From assembly GCA_028709805.1 (NCBI GenBank), contig JAQUTL010000008.1, forward strand, positions 29,359 through 93,358: a DNA stretch of 64,000 nt, in the 5' to 3' direction. The translations under genes were made by a program, and so were the position numbers. Shown one piece after another: positions 26,503 through 35,368 of this stretch. Below the pieces are notes generated by a model. The model had not been told where the DNA came from and searched no databases. It saw only the letters and a list, made by a program, of their open reading frames with translations. How positions within the stretch are numbered: position 1 is the stretch's first letter; each line of letters begins with the position of its first letter. The DNA is from Victivallaceae bacterium (lineage in GTDB: Bacteria; Verrucomicrobiota; Lentisphaeria; Victivallales; Victivallaceae).

Positions 26503-26964
26503 TCATTTTTTTACCTCCTCTTTTGTTGACGTATCAATAACAGGGATTGCATCAGAAACATTGACGGAGACAATACCGCCGCCCACATCGGTTTCAACAG
26601 TTTTCCCAGCATCCGTGGAGGTGGTAATGACCACCCTGCTGTCTTGTGCAGTGATCCTGACCTTTGTGGAATCCTTTACCTCAATGCCGAAGACCTCTCC
26701 AAACAGTGATCCTGATTCAGATTCATATTCCAGCGTTCCGGCGCTGTCAGTTGGCATGGTGAGAAGCAAACTGCGCCCCCAACCGGCGGAAATATTCGGC
26801 ATCGGAGTCCCGCCGGACGCATCCGCTCCGGTGGTAACTTTGAATCCCTGCACCGAGCTGTCCACCACCACCGCCTTGTTTTCAAGACTGGAGCATCCGG
26901 TGAACAGCGCCGCCGCGAACAATACCACGAAAATCCCAAAACTTCTTTCCATCTTCCTTTTCAT
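26503..26964 (-). CDS. Phage lipoprotein (possible spanin-type)
   Basis: The 153 residues start with a basic N-terminus, a hydrophobic core and the lipobox LFTGC (Cys about residue 24), so this is a predicted lipoprotein. The mature part is Ser/Thr/Val-rich beta-type with no enzyme motif. It is the last gene of the late operon, next to a one-helix membrane protein, where lysis genes lie in many phages. An outer-membrane spanin or a host-surface (superinfection) lipoprotein are both possible. The start overlaps the upstream stop (ATGA). Confidence 0.7.
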   Translation of the reverse strand: MKRKMERSFGIFVVLFAAALFTGCSSLENKAVVVDSSVQGFKVTTGADASGGTPMPNISAGWGRSLLLTMPTDSAGTLEYESESGSLFGEVFGIEVKDSTKVRITAQDSRVVITTSTDAGKTVETDVGGGIVSVNVSDAIPVIDTSTKEEVKK

Positions 26965-27149
26965 TTCCTGAACCTTTCTTTGATTTGTTCAATTTGCGCC
27001 ACGCAGGGACAGCTCTGTCGTCTGTCGTGGCAAACCTCATGCGTGACCATCTGACTGATTGTCCTGCACAGTTTCCATGTACAACCAATGACCGTAATGA
27101 CAAAAGTCAGGCTTCCGAATATGAGCGCGATTATCGCTTCTGCGTTCAC
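26961..27149 (-). CDS. Small one-helix membrane protein, holin-like
   Basis: The 62 residues have one hydrophobic segment (about 5-28), a Cys pair, and a charged C-terminal tail with CHDRRQSCPC. It starts at a GTG overlapping the upstream TGA. Size, membrane helix and position fit a holin or spanin component, but many small phage membrane proteins look alike. Confidence 0.55.
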   Translation of the reverse strand: MNAEAIIALIFGSLTFVITVIGCTWKLCRTISQMVTHEVCHDRRQSCPCVAQIEQIKERFRK

Positions 27150-27583
27150 CTCGTACCAGCTTTCTTTTTACACACCTCGCACTGGCATGGTGAACACCAC
27201 GCCGACCAGCCGAACGTCTGGCACAGATTGCCAAACCTTCGCGCCTGATTCATCACGATCCAACGGCGCGGATCATACCACCGGAATCGGGCAGCAGCGA
27301 CGCGGTATCCGTTGCGCTTGAACCTGTCGTTGGACGCTGCGAACGTGGCGCTCTGATAGTCAGTCTCGTGCCACTCCACGTCATGGATGAACGCCACGAC
27401 CGCGAGGCTCGGATGAAGCGCCGAAACGATGTCGCGCAGCCACACCGGAAATGAGTCGGGGCCAATGCCGTTGTAGATGTACCGGAGGTCTGAGACGCTG
27501 TACTTCATCAGCACCCCAGCGCCCTCCAGTTGAAGCCGGAGCGCCTCGCTCCGCAATGCGGAAATTTCTTTTATCGTCAACAT
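27146..27583 (-). CDS. Phage protein in the lysis region, unknown
   Basis: The 145 residues have a conserved-looking core (YNGIGPDSFPVWLRD to FIHDVEWHETDYQSA), with His-Asp and Trp-His pairs that could be a hydrolase or metal site. A Cys-rich end (CSPCQCEVCKKK) follows. The ribosome-binding site is AGGAG, 6 bases from the ATG. The place next to a holin-like gene makes a lysin or lysis accessory role possible, but I see no classic endolysin motif. Confidence 0.6.
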   Translation of the reverse strand: MLTIKEISALRSEALRLQLEGAGVLMKYSVSDLRYIYNGIGPDSFPVWLRDIVSALHPSLAVVAFIHDVEWHETDYQSATFAASNDRFKRNGYRVAAARFRWYDPRRWIVMNQARRFGNLCQTFGWSAWCSPCQCEVCKKKAGTR

Positions 27584-27591
27584 TTTTGCTC

Positions 27592-28257
27592 CTACAAGTT
27601 CTGCTGGATTAAAAGCTCAACGCCGGAGCAGTTGATGGTATTATTAAACAACACTTCAAAGCGCCAGCGCCCCGAAAAGTCCACCGCCGCCATGTCCGCG
27701 CCGCTCGGCGCGATGTAGGTGTTTATGGTGTATGCCGGAACACCGTTTTCAAGAATTGTCACTTCCTTTTCTACCGGAAAAATTGACAGCCGGAGATTTC
27801 GCGGCTTTCCACCAAAACCACCGTTGACTGTACTGTAAGCCAATGGAATTCTTGACTTCATCAGCGTCCCGATATAACCAATGGCATCGTCGGATATGAC
27901 GGCGGTTCCGCCTGAAATATACTTGAAAATATTTTTACTGTCGGTCGGATCGGAATAAAGTCCAACCTCTTTTGTTCCTGCTTCGTTTATCATGCGAATG
28001 GCGCAGACGGTGGAATCGGAATTGAAGTTCAGATTGAAAAACTCCGCCGATACCTGTACCATTTTCTCCGCGTCAAAATAGGCGGTCATCAGTTTTGTCT
28101 CGGTGGTCGAGACGATTTTCAGGCCGTTGTTCTCCCATGTCGCCGTGCCGGTGGTAGTGAGCCACGCCGGTAGGGACTGAAGTACAAACTGGGTTTCAAG
28201 CCGCTGCGAGTAACGACCGAAAGCGACCTCGCGTGTTGAATTTTCAAATTTTATCAT
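27592..28257 (-). CDS. Tail-associated beta-rich protein (lectin/LamG-like)
   Basis: The 221 residues are predicted mostly beta strand, with a pattern typical of concanavalin-like jelly-roll domains (VQVSAEFFNLNFNSDSTVC, RWRFEVLFNN). The start ATG shares one base with the stop of the beta-propeller gene (TAATG), so the two are made together. It probably binds a surface glycan at the tail tip. No specific family is recognised. Confidence 0.55.
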   Translation of the reverse strand: MIKFENSTREVAFGRYSQRLETQFVLQSLPAWLTTTGTATWENNGLKIVSTTETKLMTAYFDAEKMVQVSAEFFNLNFNSDSTVCAIRMINEAGTKEVGLYSDPTDSKNIFKYISGGTAVISDDAIGYIGTLMKSRIPLAYSTVNGGFGGKPRNLRLSIFPVEKEVTILENGVPAYTINTYIAPSGADMAAVDFSGRWRFEVLFNNTINCSGVELLIQQNL

Positions 28258-29381
28258 TATTCCACGTCCAGTCTGGCGCAATGAATTCTTGTTGCGCCGG
28301 TTGTTCCCACTCTGGTAGTATAAAGGATGTAAACCGTTCCGTCGTCATCAATAAAGTTCGTCGTATTGCGAATGTTCTTTGTCTCGTTGAACGTTGTATC
28401 CATTTCAAGCATCAGCCTCCCGATACCGGCCGGGGTTCGCTTGTCTGACAGCACCGGCATCAAATATAAATCGTAGACTTTCGCTGCGGTTCCCGCCGCC
28501 GGAAGCCCACCGCCGCCAATCTTGTACCATTGCCCGTAAAACTTGAAAAGTGCGCATTGGTTGAACTCGACCAGCACATAACTTCCTGGCGCGACAGTTC
28601 CGTCCATTTTGTATTCCGAATTGACTGCGTTGTCCTGCATCGGATTCACCATCCAGTGAAGCCCGTCATAAGAATAGGCGTCCGTCATATAGCCGTTGCC
28701 GCCGCCCAGAAGCAGGGTGGCGTAATAGCCGTTATCGTGCTTATATACCTGAACGTAGCCGTTATGTCCGTTACCGGCAATATTGCTCATGGGAATGTCG
28801 AACATCCGCTTCACCGCCGTCCACGTTACCCCGTCCGGCGAGCTGGCGATTCTGGTGGTCTGCGCGTAGTTATACGGCGAAGCATCAATAAGATTCTGCG
28901 AATGCCACGCCATATAATACAAGCCGGTCTTCTCATTCCACCATACTGACGGCGTTTCACACTCGGCTTCCGAGGCGCTGTTAGACGTGTATCCAAGCCC
29001 GGCCAGTGTTACCAGTTTGCCGGTGCCGTAGCGCGTCCACGGGCCGGATACCGCGTCACTGTATGCCATGGATATGCCGGACGCTGCGGCCGCGTACTCG
29101 TGGTCTGTCGAAAAAAACAAGAAATATTTTGCTTTTTTCCACGCATCGGAACTGGCGGTGTTGCGTGTCATATTCCTCACTATTGACGGAAAATATACCG
29201 ATTCTCCGGGGGCGGTCGTGCCGCTCAGAATAACCCCGAGCCGGGTAAGCTTCAGTTTCGGTTCGATAGCGGGAACCCCGAACCGTGCCGGGTTTCCGGT
29301 AGCCGGGTCAATTACCGCGCTTGGAATTGTCACCGGATAAAATGTATCCGAACCATTTTTGAGTTTTCTTATCTTAGCCAT
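28257..29381 (-). CDS. Tail fibre protein with glycosidase-like five-bladed propeller
   Basis: The 374 residues start with a phage-tail N-terminal segment (MAKIRKLKNGSDTFYPVTI, residues 1-19), which would attach to the virion. The rest has the repeating blades of GH43/GH32/GH68-type beta-propellers: FFSTDHEYAAAASGISMAYS, ECETPSVWWNEKTGLYYMAWHS, IASSPDGVTWT and VYILYTTRVG. A depolymerase or receptor-binding role is likely. Catalytic acids (Glu in ECETPSVWW and others) are candidates only. Confidence 0.7.
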   Translation of the reverse strand: MAKIRKLKNGSDTFYPVTIPSAVIDPATGNPARFGVPAIEPKLKLTRLGVILSGTTAPGESVYFPSIVRNMTRNTASSDAWKKAKYFLFFSTDHEYAAAASGISMAYSDAVSGPWTRYGTGKLVTLAGLGYTSNSASEAECETPSVWWNEKTGLYYMAWHSQNLIDASPYNYAQTTRIASSPDGVTWTAVKRMFDIPMSNIAGNGHNGYVQVYKHDNGYYATLLLGGGNGYMTDAYSYDGLHWMVNPMQDNAVNSEYKMDGTVAPGSYVLVEFNQCALFKFYGQWYKIGGGGLPAAGTAAKVYDLYLMPVLSDKRTPAGIGRLMLEMDTTFNETKNIRNTTNFIDDDGTVYILYTTRVGTTGATRIHCARLDVE

Positions 29382-29382
29382 T

Positions 29383-32300
29383 TCAAGCCTCCTCCGCTGT
29401 GGAAATTACCGGCTGATCAGCCGTGGTTTCAACGAGGTTCAGCAGTCGTCCGTCATTTGTGCCGACGACATAGGTGTCGGCGGTCATGGCCGATGCCAAA
29501 ACGGCTGCCGACTCTACAAGCTGATTTCGGAAAATAACCAGCCGCTTCAGCTTAACCGCCCGTTCAGCTGATTTGGGCACAATCGTACCGCTGGAAAGCT
29601 GGGACGCCAGCTCGTTTGCAGTTGCGCCCAATATCGTTGCCGGATATTCGAGATTGATACCGAGGCACAACGCATTAGTAGTGGCCGCGCTCCATGTCGC
29701 AAGATAATCAGAATTGACACCCTGAGATCCTTCAAAGCCATAACGAACTGCGTTGCCGGCATCAGCGCCAGCTGTGCTCGTCTTCATATAAACGTGTGTC
29801 TCCAGTGCCGATCCGACGGGATACGTCTCCTCGGAGCTGTTCCGTGCAAACCGCAGACCTCCGCAGGCAACCGAGATTCCGCCGCTGGTGCTGCTAAGTC
29901 GTGCAAGTACAAATGGCGCACCCGATCCGGTAGCGACTCGATCACTGAACAGATATGTGGCGGACGCGGTGTTGCGCTCCATGACAAAATCGCAATAAAC
30001 CGTATGCCCGAAACCTACGATAGCCGAAAAATTCGGGATGTAGCCCACGCGCCCGGTGAGATCGACCATCGCGGCTTCGTGTATGGTGGGAACAGCCGCC
30101 GATGCGACATTGGCCGTTGCGCCCGCCGTGGTCGTTACCCTCTTGAGATAGTAAGTAAGGTCGCAGGAGGATGTTCCGGACGCGTCGGCTGAACAGGCCA
30201 CCGCGCCGGTGGCGCTGTCGATAGTAGCGCGGGCATTATCCTCGACCGCGAACTGATAAAGTTGCGTCGTTGTGCCGGTGATTCCGAGTGTGCCGGACTC
30301 CAAAATGCCGACCGGAGCAGCAATAGCCACGCCGTCATCCGTTCCCGCTATAATAGCTGAGATCGGGTAAACCGAACTCGCGCCGCCGCCGTCAGCGGCG
30401 ACAGCTACAATATTGGCTGAACCGGCTGCAAGCACCGTGACCGCGCCGCCAGACGTGACGGTGGCGACGTCCGGAGCTGTGGAACTCCACGTTATCGCCT
30501 GATTAGCCGCGCTTGACGGGGCCGCCGACGCGGTAAGCGTAGCGGAATCAATAACATAATTCGCACCGCCCTGAGTGTAGGCGCCGGAAAGCGCAATGCT
30601 CTCGACAAGAGCGTCCTGCGCCGCCGTCTTGGTGCAGGTAAGCGCATGCGTCCCGGACACTTCAGGATTGGAAACGCTGGCTGCGGTGATGGTCGCACTT
30701 CCGCTGACCAGTACGGTGACAACGCCCGAGGAACTTACCGTGGCAACGTCCGGGTTGCTGCTTGACCATGTGACCGCCGGGTTGCTCGCATCCGACGGAG
30801 TGACAACCGCTGTTAGCGTGCCGGAATTGGTAATCGCGGAAGCTCCGGTGATTGTAATCCCCGTAACCGCCACAGTGACAGGAGTAAGAGCGCAGGTTAT
30901 CGTCTTGCTGCCGGTAACGCCGGAACCATCCACTGCGGATGCGGTTATCGTTACCTGTCCGGCTGCAAGCACCGTGACCGCGCCGCCCGACGTGACGGTG
31001 GCTTTGGTCTGATCGCTGCTTGACCATGCAACCCCGGCGTTGGTGGCGCTTGACGGAGTGACAACCGCTGTTAGCGTGCCGGAGTCGGTAATCGTGGACG
31101 AACCGTTTACGACGATGGATGTGACCAGAACGGTTTCATCGATAATGCCCACGTCGGCATATTCGGTGTCGGAATAATCAACGGAGGTGATCCCGCCGGA
31201 TGAAACGCCGCCGCCGAGCAAGGTGGCGCGGATGCGGTAGTCGGAGGTCACTGCAAGCTGGATCGGATTATTGATAAGCAGACTGGAGAGCGCCGGAGAC
31301 GATGACGGGTTCAGGCCGTCCAGCCGGTACAAATCGCCATCCGCGATCACATAGCCTCCGGACGCAACCGTGGCCGACCCTGCGGATGCCGCCGACACGT
31401 CGGAGTAGGCAAGGTTCGGCCCCTCCGCGCTTATGGCCAGTGTGCCGCTTTCGAGCACGCGTATATAGGACGATCCGTTGCGCACAATCTCACCGGACGT
31501 GACCGGCATCTGGAAGAAATACGGTCGCACAGTCTGAAGTGTTCCCACCGCGCTGTCGATGTACTGGTTGCCCTGCGGTTGATAGACGTTCAACAGTCCG
31601 GACATCGGAATCGACACGCCGGACGATCCGCCGGACACAATCAGAGTAGCTGTGGCGGAATCGAACGCCACGTCCAGCACTCCGCCGGTAACGCCGCCGG
31701 ACGATCCGGCGAAGCCGGAAAACGTCTGGCTTCCGCCCGCGTTGTTGTAAAGGACGAAAGCGCCTGAAACCACCGCCGCGCTGGTGTAGGCCGAGGAAGT
31801 CACCTTTTGCATGGCGCTTTTGGTAATGCCGGTGCGCATGATGCCGCCGGACGACGTGACCGCCGCCACTTCGTCCGCGCCGGACGTTGCGCCGAGCGCG
31901 TCCATCTTGCCGGATACCAGCGCCCGCGTCTGCGCCTCGGTGAGGTACTCCCCGGCAACCGGGGTTGGTTCGCCCACGCTTTCGCGTCGATTGCGAACCG
32001 TAAGCGAGTCTATCTGCAACAGGAAAACCGCCGCACCGGCTGCGTCATAACCTGACAACTCTCCGCCAAGCGTAATACTCGCTGCCGTGCCAATCGCCGC
32101 GGCAAGTTCTTCAGTGTCCATCGCGCTAATCGGGATCGTGACCTCGGTGTAGCTTCGCTCGGACTCCTCTATCGTGTCCGTCACTGTCGCAACCGCAATA
32201 GCGGCATTGTCGGCCACAATCAGCGGAGCGGTAGCGCTGTTAAAGTCGTTGTCCAAAACGAACCGCCACGCGGCGATATTGGACAGCTCGGAAATTGGAT

Positions 32301-32463
32301 ATGCGTCTGCACGGTCGGTTCCGGCAAAAAGCCGGAGTTTGATCTCGGCTGCAACGCCCCGCGCCAGCATGGGCGCGGTGGCACTGGCGTCCTTTGCGTT
32401 AGCGTAGTCGCGCAGCGCACCGACCACTCCGCCGGCCGCGACATATAATATAATGGTCTGCAT
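29383..32463 (-). CDS. Large tail fibre protein with three Ig-like (Big2) repeats
   Basis: The 1026 residues have a beta-rich N-terminal third that may mount on the tail, then three bacterial Ig-like group 2 repeats at about residues 444-520, 527-605 and 617-705, each with a W-S-S core and a Val-rich strand ending in (T/N)IxAxA. The C-terminal third, about residues 750-960, resembles a LamG-like lectin domain. The DNA under the repeats contains near-identical stretches. It probably binds host glycans; the next gene codes for a glycosidase-like propeller. Confidence 0.75.
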   Translation of the reverse strand: MQTIILYVAAGGVVGALRDYANAKDASATAPMLARGVAAEIKLRLFAGTDRADAYPISELSNIAAWRFVLDNDFNSATAPLIVADNAAIAVATVTDTIEESERSYTEVTIPISAMDTEELAAAIGTAASITLGGELSGYDAAGAAVFLLQIDSLTVRNRRESVGEPTPVAGEYLTEAQTRALVSGKMDALGATSGADEVAAVTSSGGIMRTGITKSAMQKVTSSAYTSAAVVSGAFVLYNNAGGSQTFSGFAGSSGGVTGGVLDVAFDSATATLIVSGGSSGVSIPMSGLLNVYQPQGNQYIDSAVGTLQTVRPYFFQMPVTSGEIVRNGSSYIRVLESGTLAISAEGPNLAYSDVSAASAGSATVASGGYVIADGDLYRLDGLNPSSSPALSSLLINNPIQLAVTSDYRIRATLLGGGVSSGGITSVDYSDTEYADVGIIDETVLVTSIVVNGSSTITDSGTLTAVVTPSSATNAGVAWSSSDQTKATVTSGGAVTVLAAGQVTITASAVDGSGVTGSKTITCALTPVTVAVTGITITGASAITNSGTLTAVVTPSDASNPAVTWSSSNPDVATVSSSGVVTVLVSGSATITAASVSNPEVSGTHALTCTKTAAQDALVESIALSGAYTQGGANYVIDSATLTASAAPSSAANQAITWSSTAPDVATVTSGGAVTVLAAGSANIVAVAADGGGASSVYPISAIIAGTDDGVAIAAPVGILESGTLGITGTTTQLYQFAVEDNARATIDSATGAVACSADASGTSSCDLTYYLKRVTTTAGATANVASAAVPTIHEAAMVDLTGRVGYIPNFSAIVGFGHTVYCDFVMERNTASATYLFSDRVATGSGAPFVLARLSSTSGGISVACGGLRFARNSSEETYPVGSALETHVYMKTSTAGADAGNAVRYGFEGSQGVNSDYLATWSAATTNALCLGINLEYPATILGATANELASQLSSGTIVPKSAERAVKLKRLVIFRNQLVESAAVLASAMTADTYVVGTNDGRLLNLVETTADQPVISTAEEA

Positions 32464-32474
32464 AAGTCCTCCCT

Positions 32475-33389
32475 TTATTCATTGCCTGTGTTGTCAATAT
32501 CAAGGTATTCAAGCGACCGAGAGTAATCGATAAGGCAGTAATTTTCAGGATGCACCACCATGTCTACGCTAAAGCCGTGCCATGGCGTGACGGGGTTTTC
32601 CTCTGGGGGAATTGGCGTTTCCCTGTCACGCCCAAACTCGAATACCTTTATCGGTGTTCCGATAAACGGATGAACAGGAACAGTCTTTTCGTTTTCTCCA
32701 AAAATATACCCATTGGGGCAAATATATTTTTTGGTTTCACTTCCCCCATTATACACGCTTGCCCCAAATAGCAGATTGCCGGGAATGGGCAATCCGCATG
32801 TGAGATAACCACACTGCTTGCCAACATGTTGTTCAATATAAACAGCTACGTTTTCTCCGGTTTCCTCTATGTAGGTACATGCTGTTTTCATGTCCGGATA
32901 ATAAGAGGAACCCGGCAGCCAATCCGCAGCGGCGATTGCCGCCACCGCAGTTTCCCAATTATCCTGATGATAGACCTCACGATACCACATATCTTCGTTA
33001 TTAATCGTTAACGATAGGCGAGGCCTGAATTGTTGGTTACAACACCTGTATATGTGTCGAAAAAAATCTATATCAAGCGTTTTTTCCATAATGCGAGGAG
33101 CCGCAAGGTAATCGAAATAAATACGGTCTCCAAGTTGAAAAACAGAGGCAGTTGGCGGATACCAATAATATCTATTGCAAACAGTGGAAAAAAGGGTTGC
33201 TATCTGCGAGATGGTTTGTCTCCATGTGCAAATGGATTTACCAACGTGCTGCGATAACAGATCGACGCTAATTTCAACTCGCTCATTTACCGGTAAGCGT
33301 TCGTTTAGCGCATTCGCCGCTCCCATCACAACAAGTCTGGGGTCTTTAAAACGAATGTCCGGATAACCAAATTCTGCCCACTTGCTCAT
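32475..33389 (-). CDS. Phage tail-region protein, unknown
   Basis: The 304 residues are rich in Tyr, Cys and Trp, with paired Cys in RCCNQQF and CGYLTCGLPIPG. No family is recognised. Its start lies four bases inside the upstream gene end (33386), and it sits between the large fibre and a 383-residue tail protein, so a tail tip or baseplate role is likely from position only. Confidence 0.7.
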   Translation of the reverse strand: MSKWAEFGYPDIRFKDPRLVVMGAANALNERLPVNERVEISVDLLSQHVGKSICTWRQTISQIATLFSTVCNRYYWYPPTASVFQLGDRIYFDYLAAPRIMEKTLDIDFFRHIYRCCNQQFRPRLSLTINNEDMWYREVYHQDNWETAVAAIAAADWLPGSSYYPDMKTACTYIEETGENVAVYIEQHVGKQCGYLTCGLPIPGNLLFGASVYNGGSETKKYICPNGYIFGENEKTVPVHPFIGTPIKVFEFGRDRETPIPPEENPVTPWHGFSVDMVVHPENYCLIDYSRSLEYLDIDNTGNE

Positions 33390-34537
33390 ATAAAATACTT
33401 TGCTCCAAATTCAATTCGGTTGGGTGGTACTGGGTCTTTGCCAATATCTCCTACATACATGTATCCGCCGTTTGCGGCGATTGCTGTTGCCGATGTTTCA
33501 AGTACGAACCCGCCGGAAGCAATAACTGCGCTATCGCCGCTGGATATGGCGCGAATCATTAAGAATCCGGAACCGCTGTCGGGTTCCAAGAAAGTGCGCG
33601 ATGCGGCGGAGCCAATATCAGTGGCAAGTGACGGAACCTTGACGCACTGGACACCGCCGGAAATAATCGGCACGGCGAGGTGTTTGTCTGACGGGCGGTG
33701 AAACTGGTATGGGGCGTGATTTATATTTAGCACCTGATACGCACTTCCGTTTACGCAGTATCCAAGTTTGATTGCCGGGTGTGTCGCAGACATTGGAGAC
33801 GCTGACGTAACATATTGCATACGGTCTGCTCGCGTCCCACCAGAAATATAGCCCACCTGTGCAAAAATGTCGGTTGTCGCTGACGCATCAACTTCCACAG
33901 TTCCCGATGGCGCAAGAAAGTTACGTCCAAAGGCGTACACATATCCCGGATTGGTGATATCGACATAGTGCGTTTCCACCTGAACGCCGCCGGATTCAAT
34001 CAGTTCAACCCGGTGTTCAAGTTTGAAATACGTTTCGTTTGACGCCGCGGCAGCCGCTCCATGTTGCACGACAATGCCGCCATCCGCAGTTTCACCAAGA
34101 ACCCGGCAACTGCCGGAAGATGAATAGATATAGCCACCGGCGCCGTCAGGCTTGACATAGGCCGCCGCCGTGCCTAAGACAAGGTCTATCGGTATGGTGA
34201 ACACACCAATCAGCAGCATTTCTCCTGTTTCACCCACCCCCAACTGGGACAGCAGGATTCCCCACGCCTCATCACTGGAGGTGGCAGCCCTTACCGGCAA
34301 AATTTCTCCGTCATCTGCCGCAGTTGCACCGCTGTTTATAGCCACCGGGCTGCCATAAGTAAGCACCGCTAAGGTGGTGTTATACACCGGGGCGGAAAGT
34401 TTTCGCACAGCGCCGCCGCCAGTTACGCCACCTGCGCACATGGCCGACATTTGATTCAGCAGTTTTGCAACCGCGTTTTCCTTGCTGGCCTGCGGACGCC
34501 ACCCATCTCCCGGCGAAACTTCTTTGAAATATGCCAT
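33386..34537 (-). CDS. Tail tip/fibre protein, unknown
   Basis: The 383 residues are Gly/Ala/Ser-rich and beta-type (AVLTYGSPVAINSG, GYIYSSSGSC, GGYMYVGDIG), typical of phage fibre or decoration proteins. The ATG at 34535-34537 (MAYFKEV) is chosen; the frame extends 8 codons upstream into the preceding gene. No specific family is recognised. Confidence 0.7.
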   Translation of the reverse strand: MAYFKEVSPGDGWRPQASKENAVAKLLNQMSAMCAGGVTGGGAVRKLSAPVYNTTLAVLTYGSPVAINSGATAADDGEILPVRAATSSDEAWGILLSQLGVGETGEMLLIGVFTIPIDLVLGTAAAYVKPDGAGGYIYSSSGSCRVLGETADGGIVVQHGAAAAASNETYFKLEHRVELIESGGVQVETHYVDITNPGYVYAFGRNFLAPSGTVEVDASATTDIFAQVGYISGGTRADRMQYVTSASPMSATHPAIKLGYCVNGSAYQVLNINHAPYQFHRPSDKHLAVPIISGGVQCVKVPSLATDIGSAASRTFLEPDSGSGFLMIRAISSGDSAVIASGGFVLETSATAIAANGGYMYVGDIGKDPVPPNRIEFGAKYFI

Positions 34538-34541
34538 TTTT

Positions 34542-35354
34542 CTATATCCCCAGCTTCCCAAAGTCCGCGTATTGCGCCACCTGCGCTATGTAGATGGCAC
34601 GGATTACCGATGCAGGGCTGCCGCCAACCCCAACCAGCGACTTGGTTATCGCCCAAACATACTCCCAACCCTTTTTTGCCCCGACCAAAATGCCTCCGCA
34701 CATCGCATCTGCCTCGTTAGGTTGAATGGAGAAATTATAAGTCACCGCCACCTTGCTGCTGTTTTTGTCGGGGGCGTTGTAACTGGCACCCAAAAACATG
34801 ACCTCCCCGGCATCCCAACCCTTAAACTTGCCATTGTTAACCTTGCCGACACACGCTGCTATCCTCCGCTTATATGAGGTCGTAAGCTCCGATAACCGCT
34901 TTATCTGCGTGTACGTCTCCCGCATCTGCGCCACCGGAACATCAACACCGGCAACCTCCATGCCGTCCCCAGTCTTGCCGTTCCACCCGATGGATAGCCC
35001 CGCATCCATATCGCCATAAGCTCTGCGCTGTGCGTAGGCCTGTGTCAGGTGTACGCTTCCGCCGGAGCAGTCAAACGATACCGTGGCCTCGCCGACATTG
35101 TTCTCGTATCTGCTGGTGGAGCTTTTAGCGTAGACCGCAGACAGCTCCGCGTTCCCCTCCGCGTCGTATCCATCAAATCTGACACTGGTAAACACCAAAC
35201 CGCCATAGGTGGCAGGACGGTCATTCAAAACCGCAGTGATCGCCTCCTGTTTGCTTAATACGCCTATCGCGTGGTACCTGATCTCCGCTTGAGTGCAACT
35301 TCCAGCCGCATTCCAGCTCTCGCTCCCCTCGCTCGTTCTATGCAAAATTGTCAT
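34542..35354 (-). CDS. Phage tail protein, unknown
   Basis: The 270 residues start MTILHRTSEG and contain alternating strands (VSFDCSGGSVHLTQ, VMFLGASYNAPD, VTYNFSIQPNE). It lies directly after the tape measure gene, the usual place of distal tail or tail-hub proteins. I cannot assign a family. Confidence 0.7.
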   Translation of the reverse strand: MTILHRTSEGSESWNAAGSCTQAEIRYHAIGVLSKQEAITAVLNDRPATYGGLVFTSVRFDGYDAEGNAELSAVYAKSSTSRYENNVGEATVSFDCSGGSVHLTQAYAQRRAYGDMDAGLSIGWNGKTGDGMEVAGVDVPVAQMRETYTQIKRLSELTTSYKRRIAACVGKVNNGKFKGWDAGEVMFLGASYNAPDKNSSKVAVTYNFSIQPNEADAMCGGILVGAKKGWEYVWAITKSLVGVGGSPASVIRAIYIAQVAQYADFGKLGI

Positions 35355-35368
35355 GATTTTATCCCTCG

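Noticed and set aside
26285..26971. A plus-strand 228-codon open frame after the tRNA
   Set aside because: It crosses a terminator and lies antisense to the lipoprotein gene; no ribosome-binding site or family pattern.
28257..32463. Diversity-generating retroelement acting on the fibre genes
   Set aside because: No reverse transcriptase or template repeat is visible in the window; the repeats here are ordinary Ig-like domain repeats.
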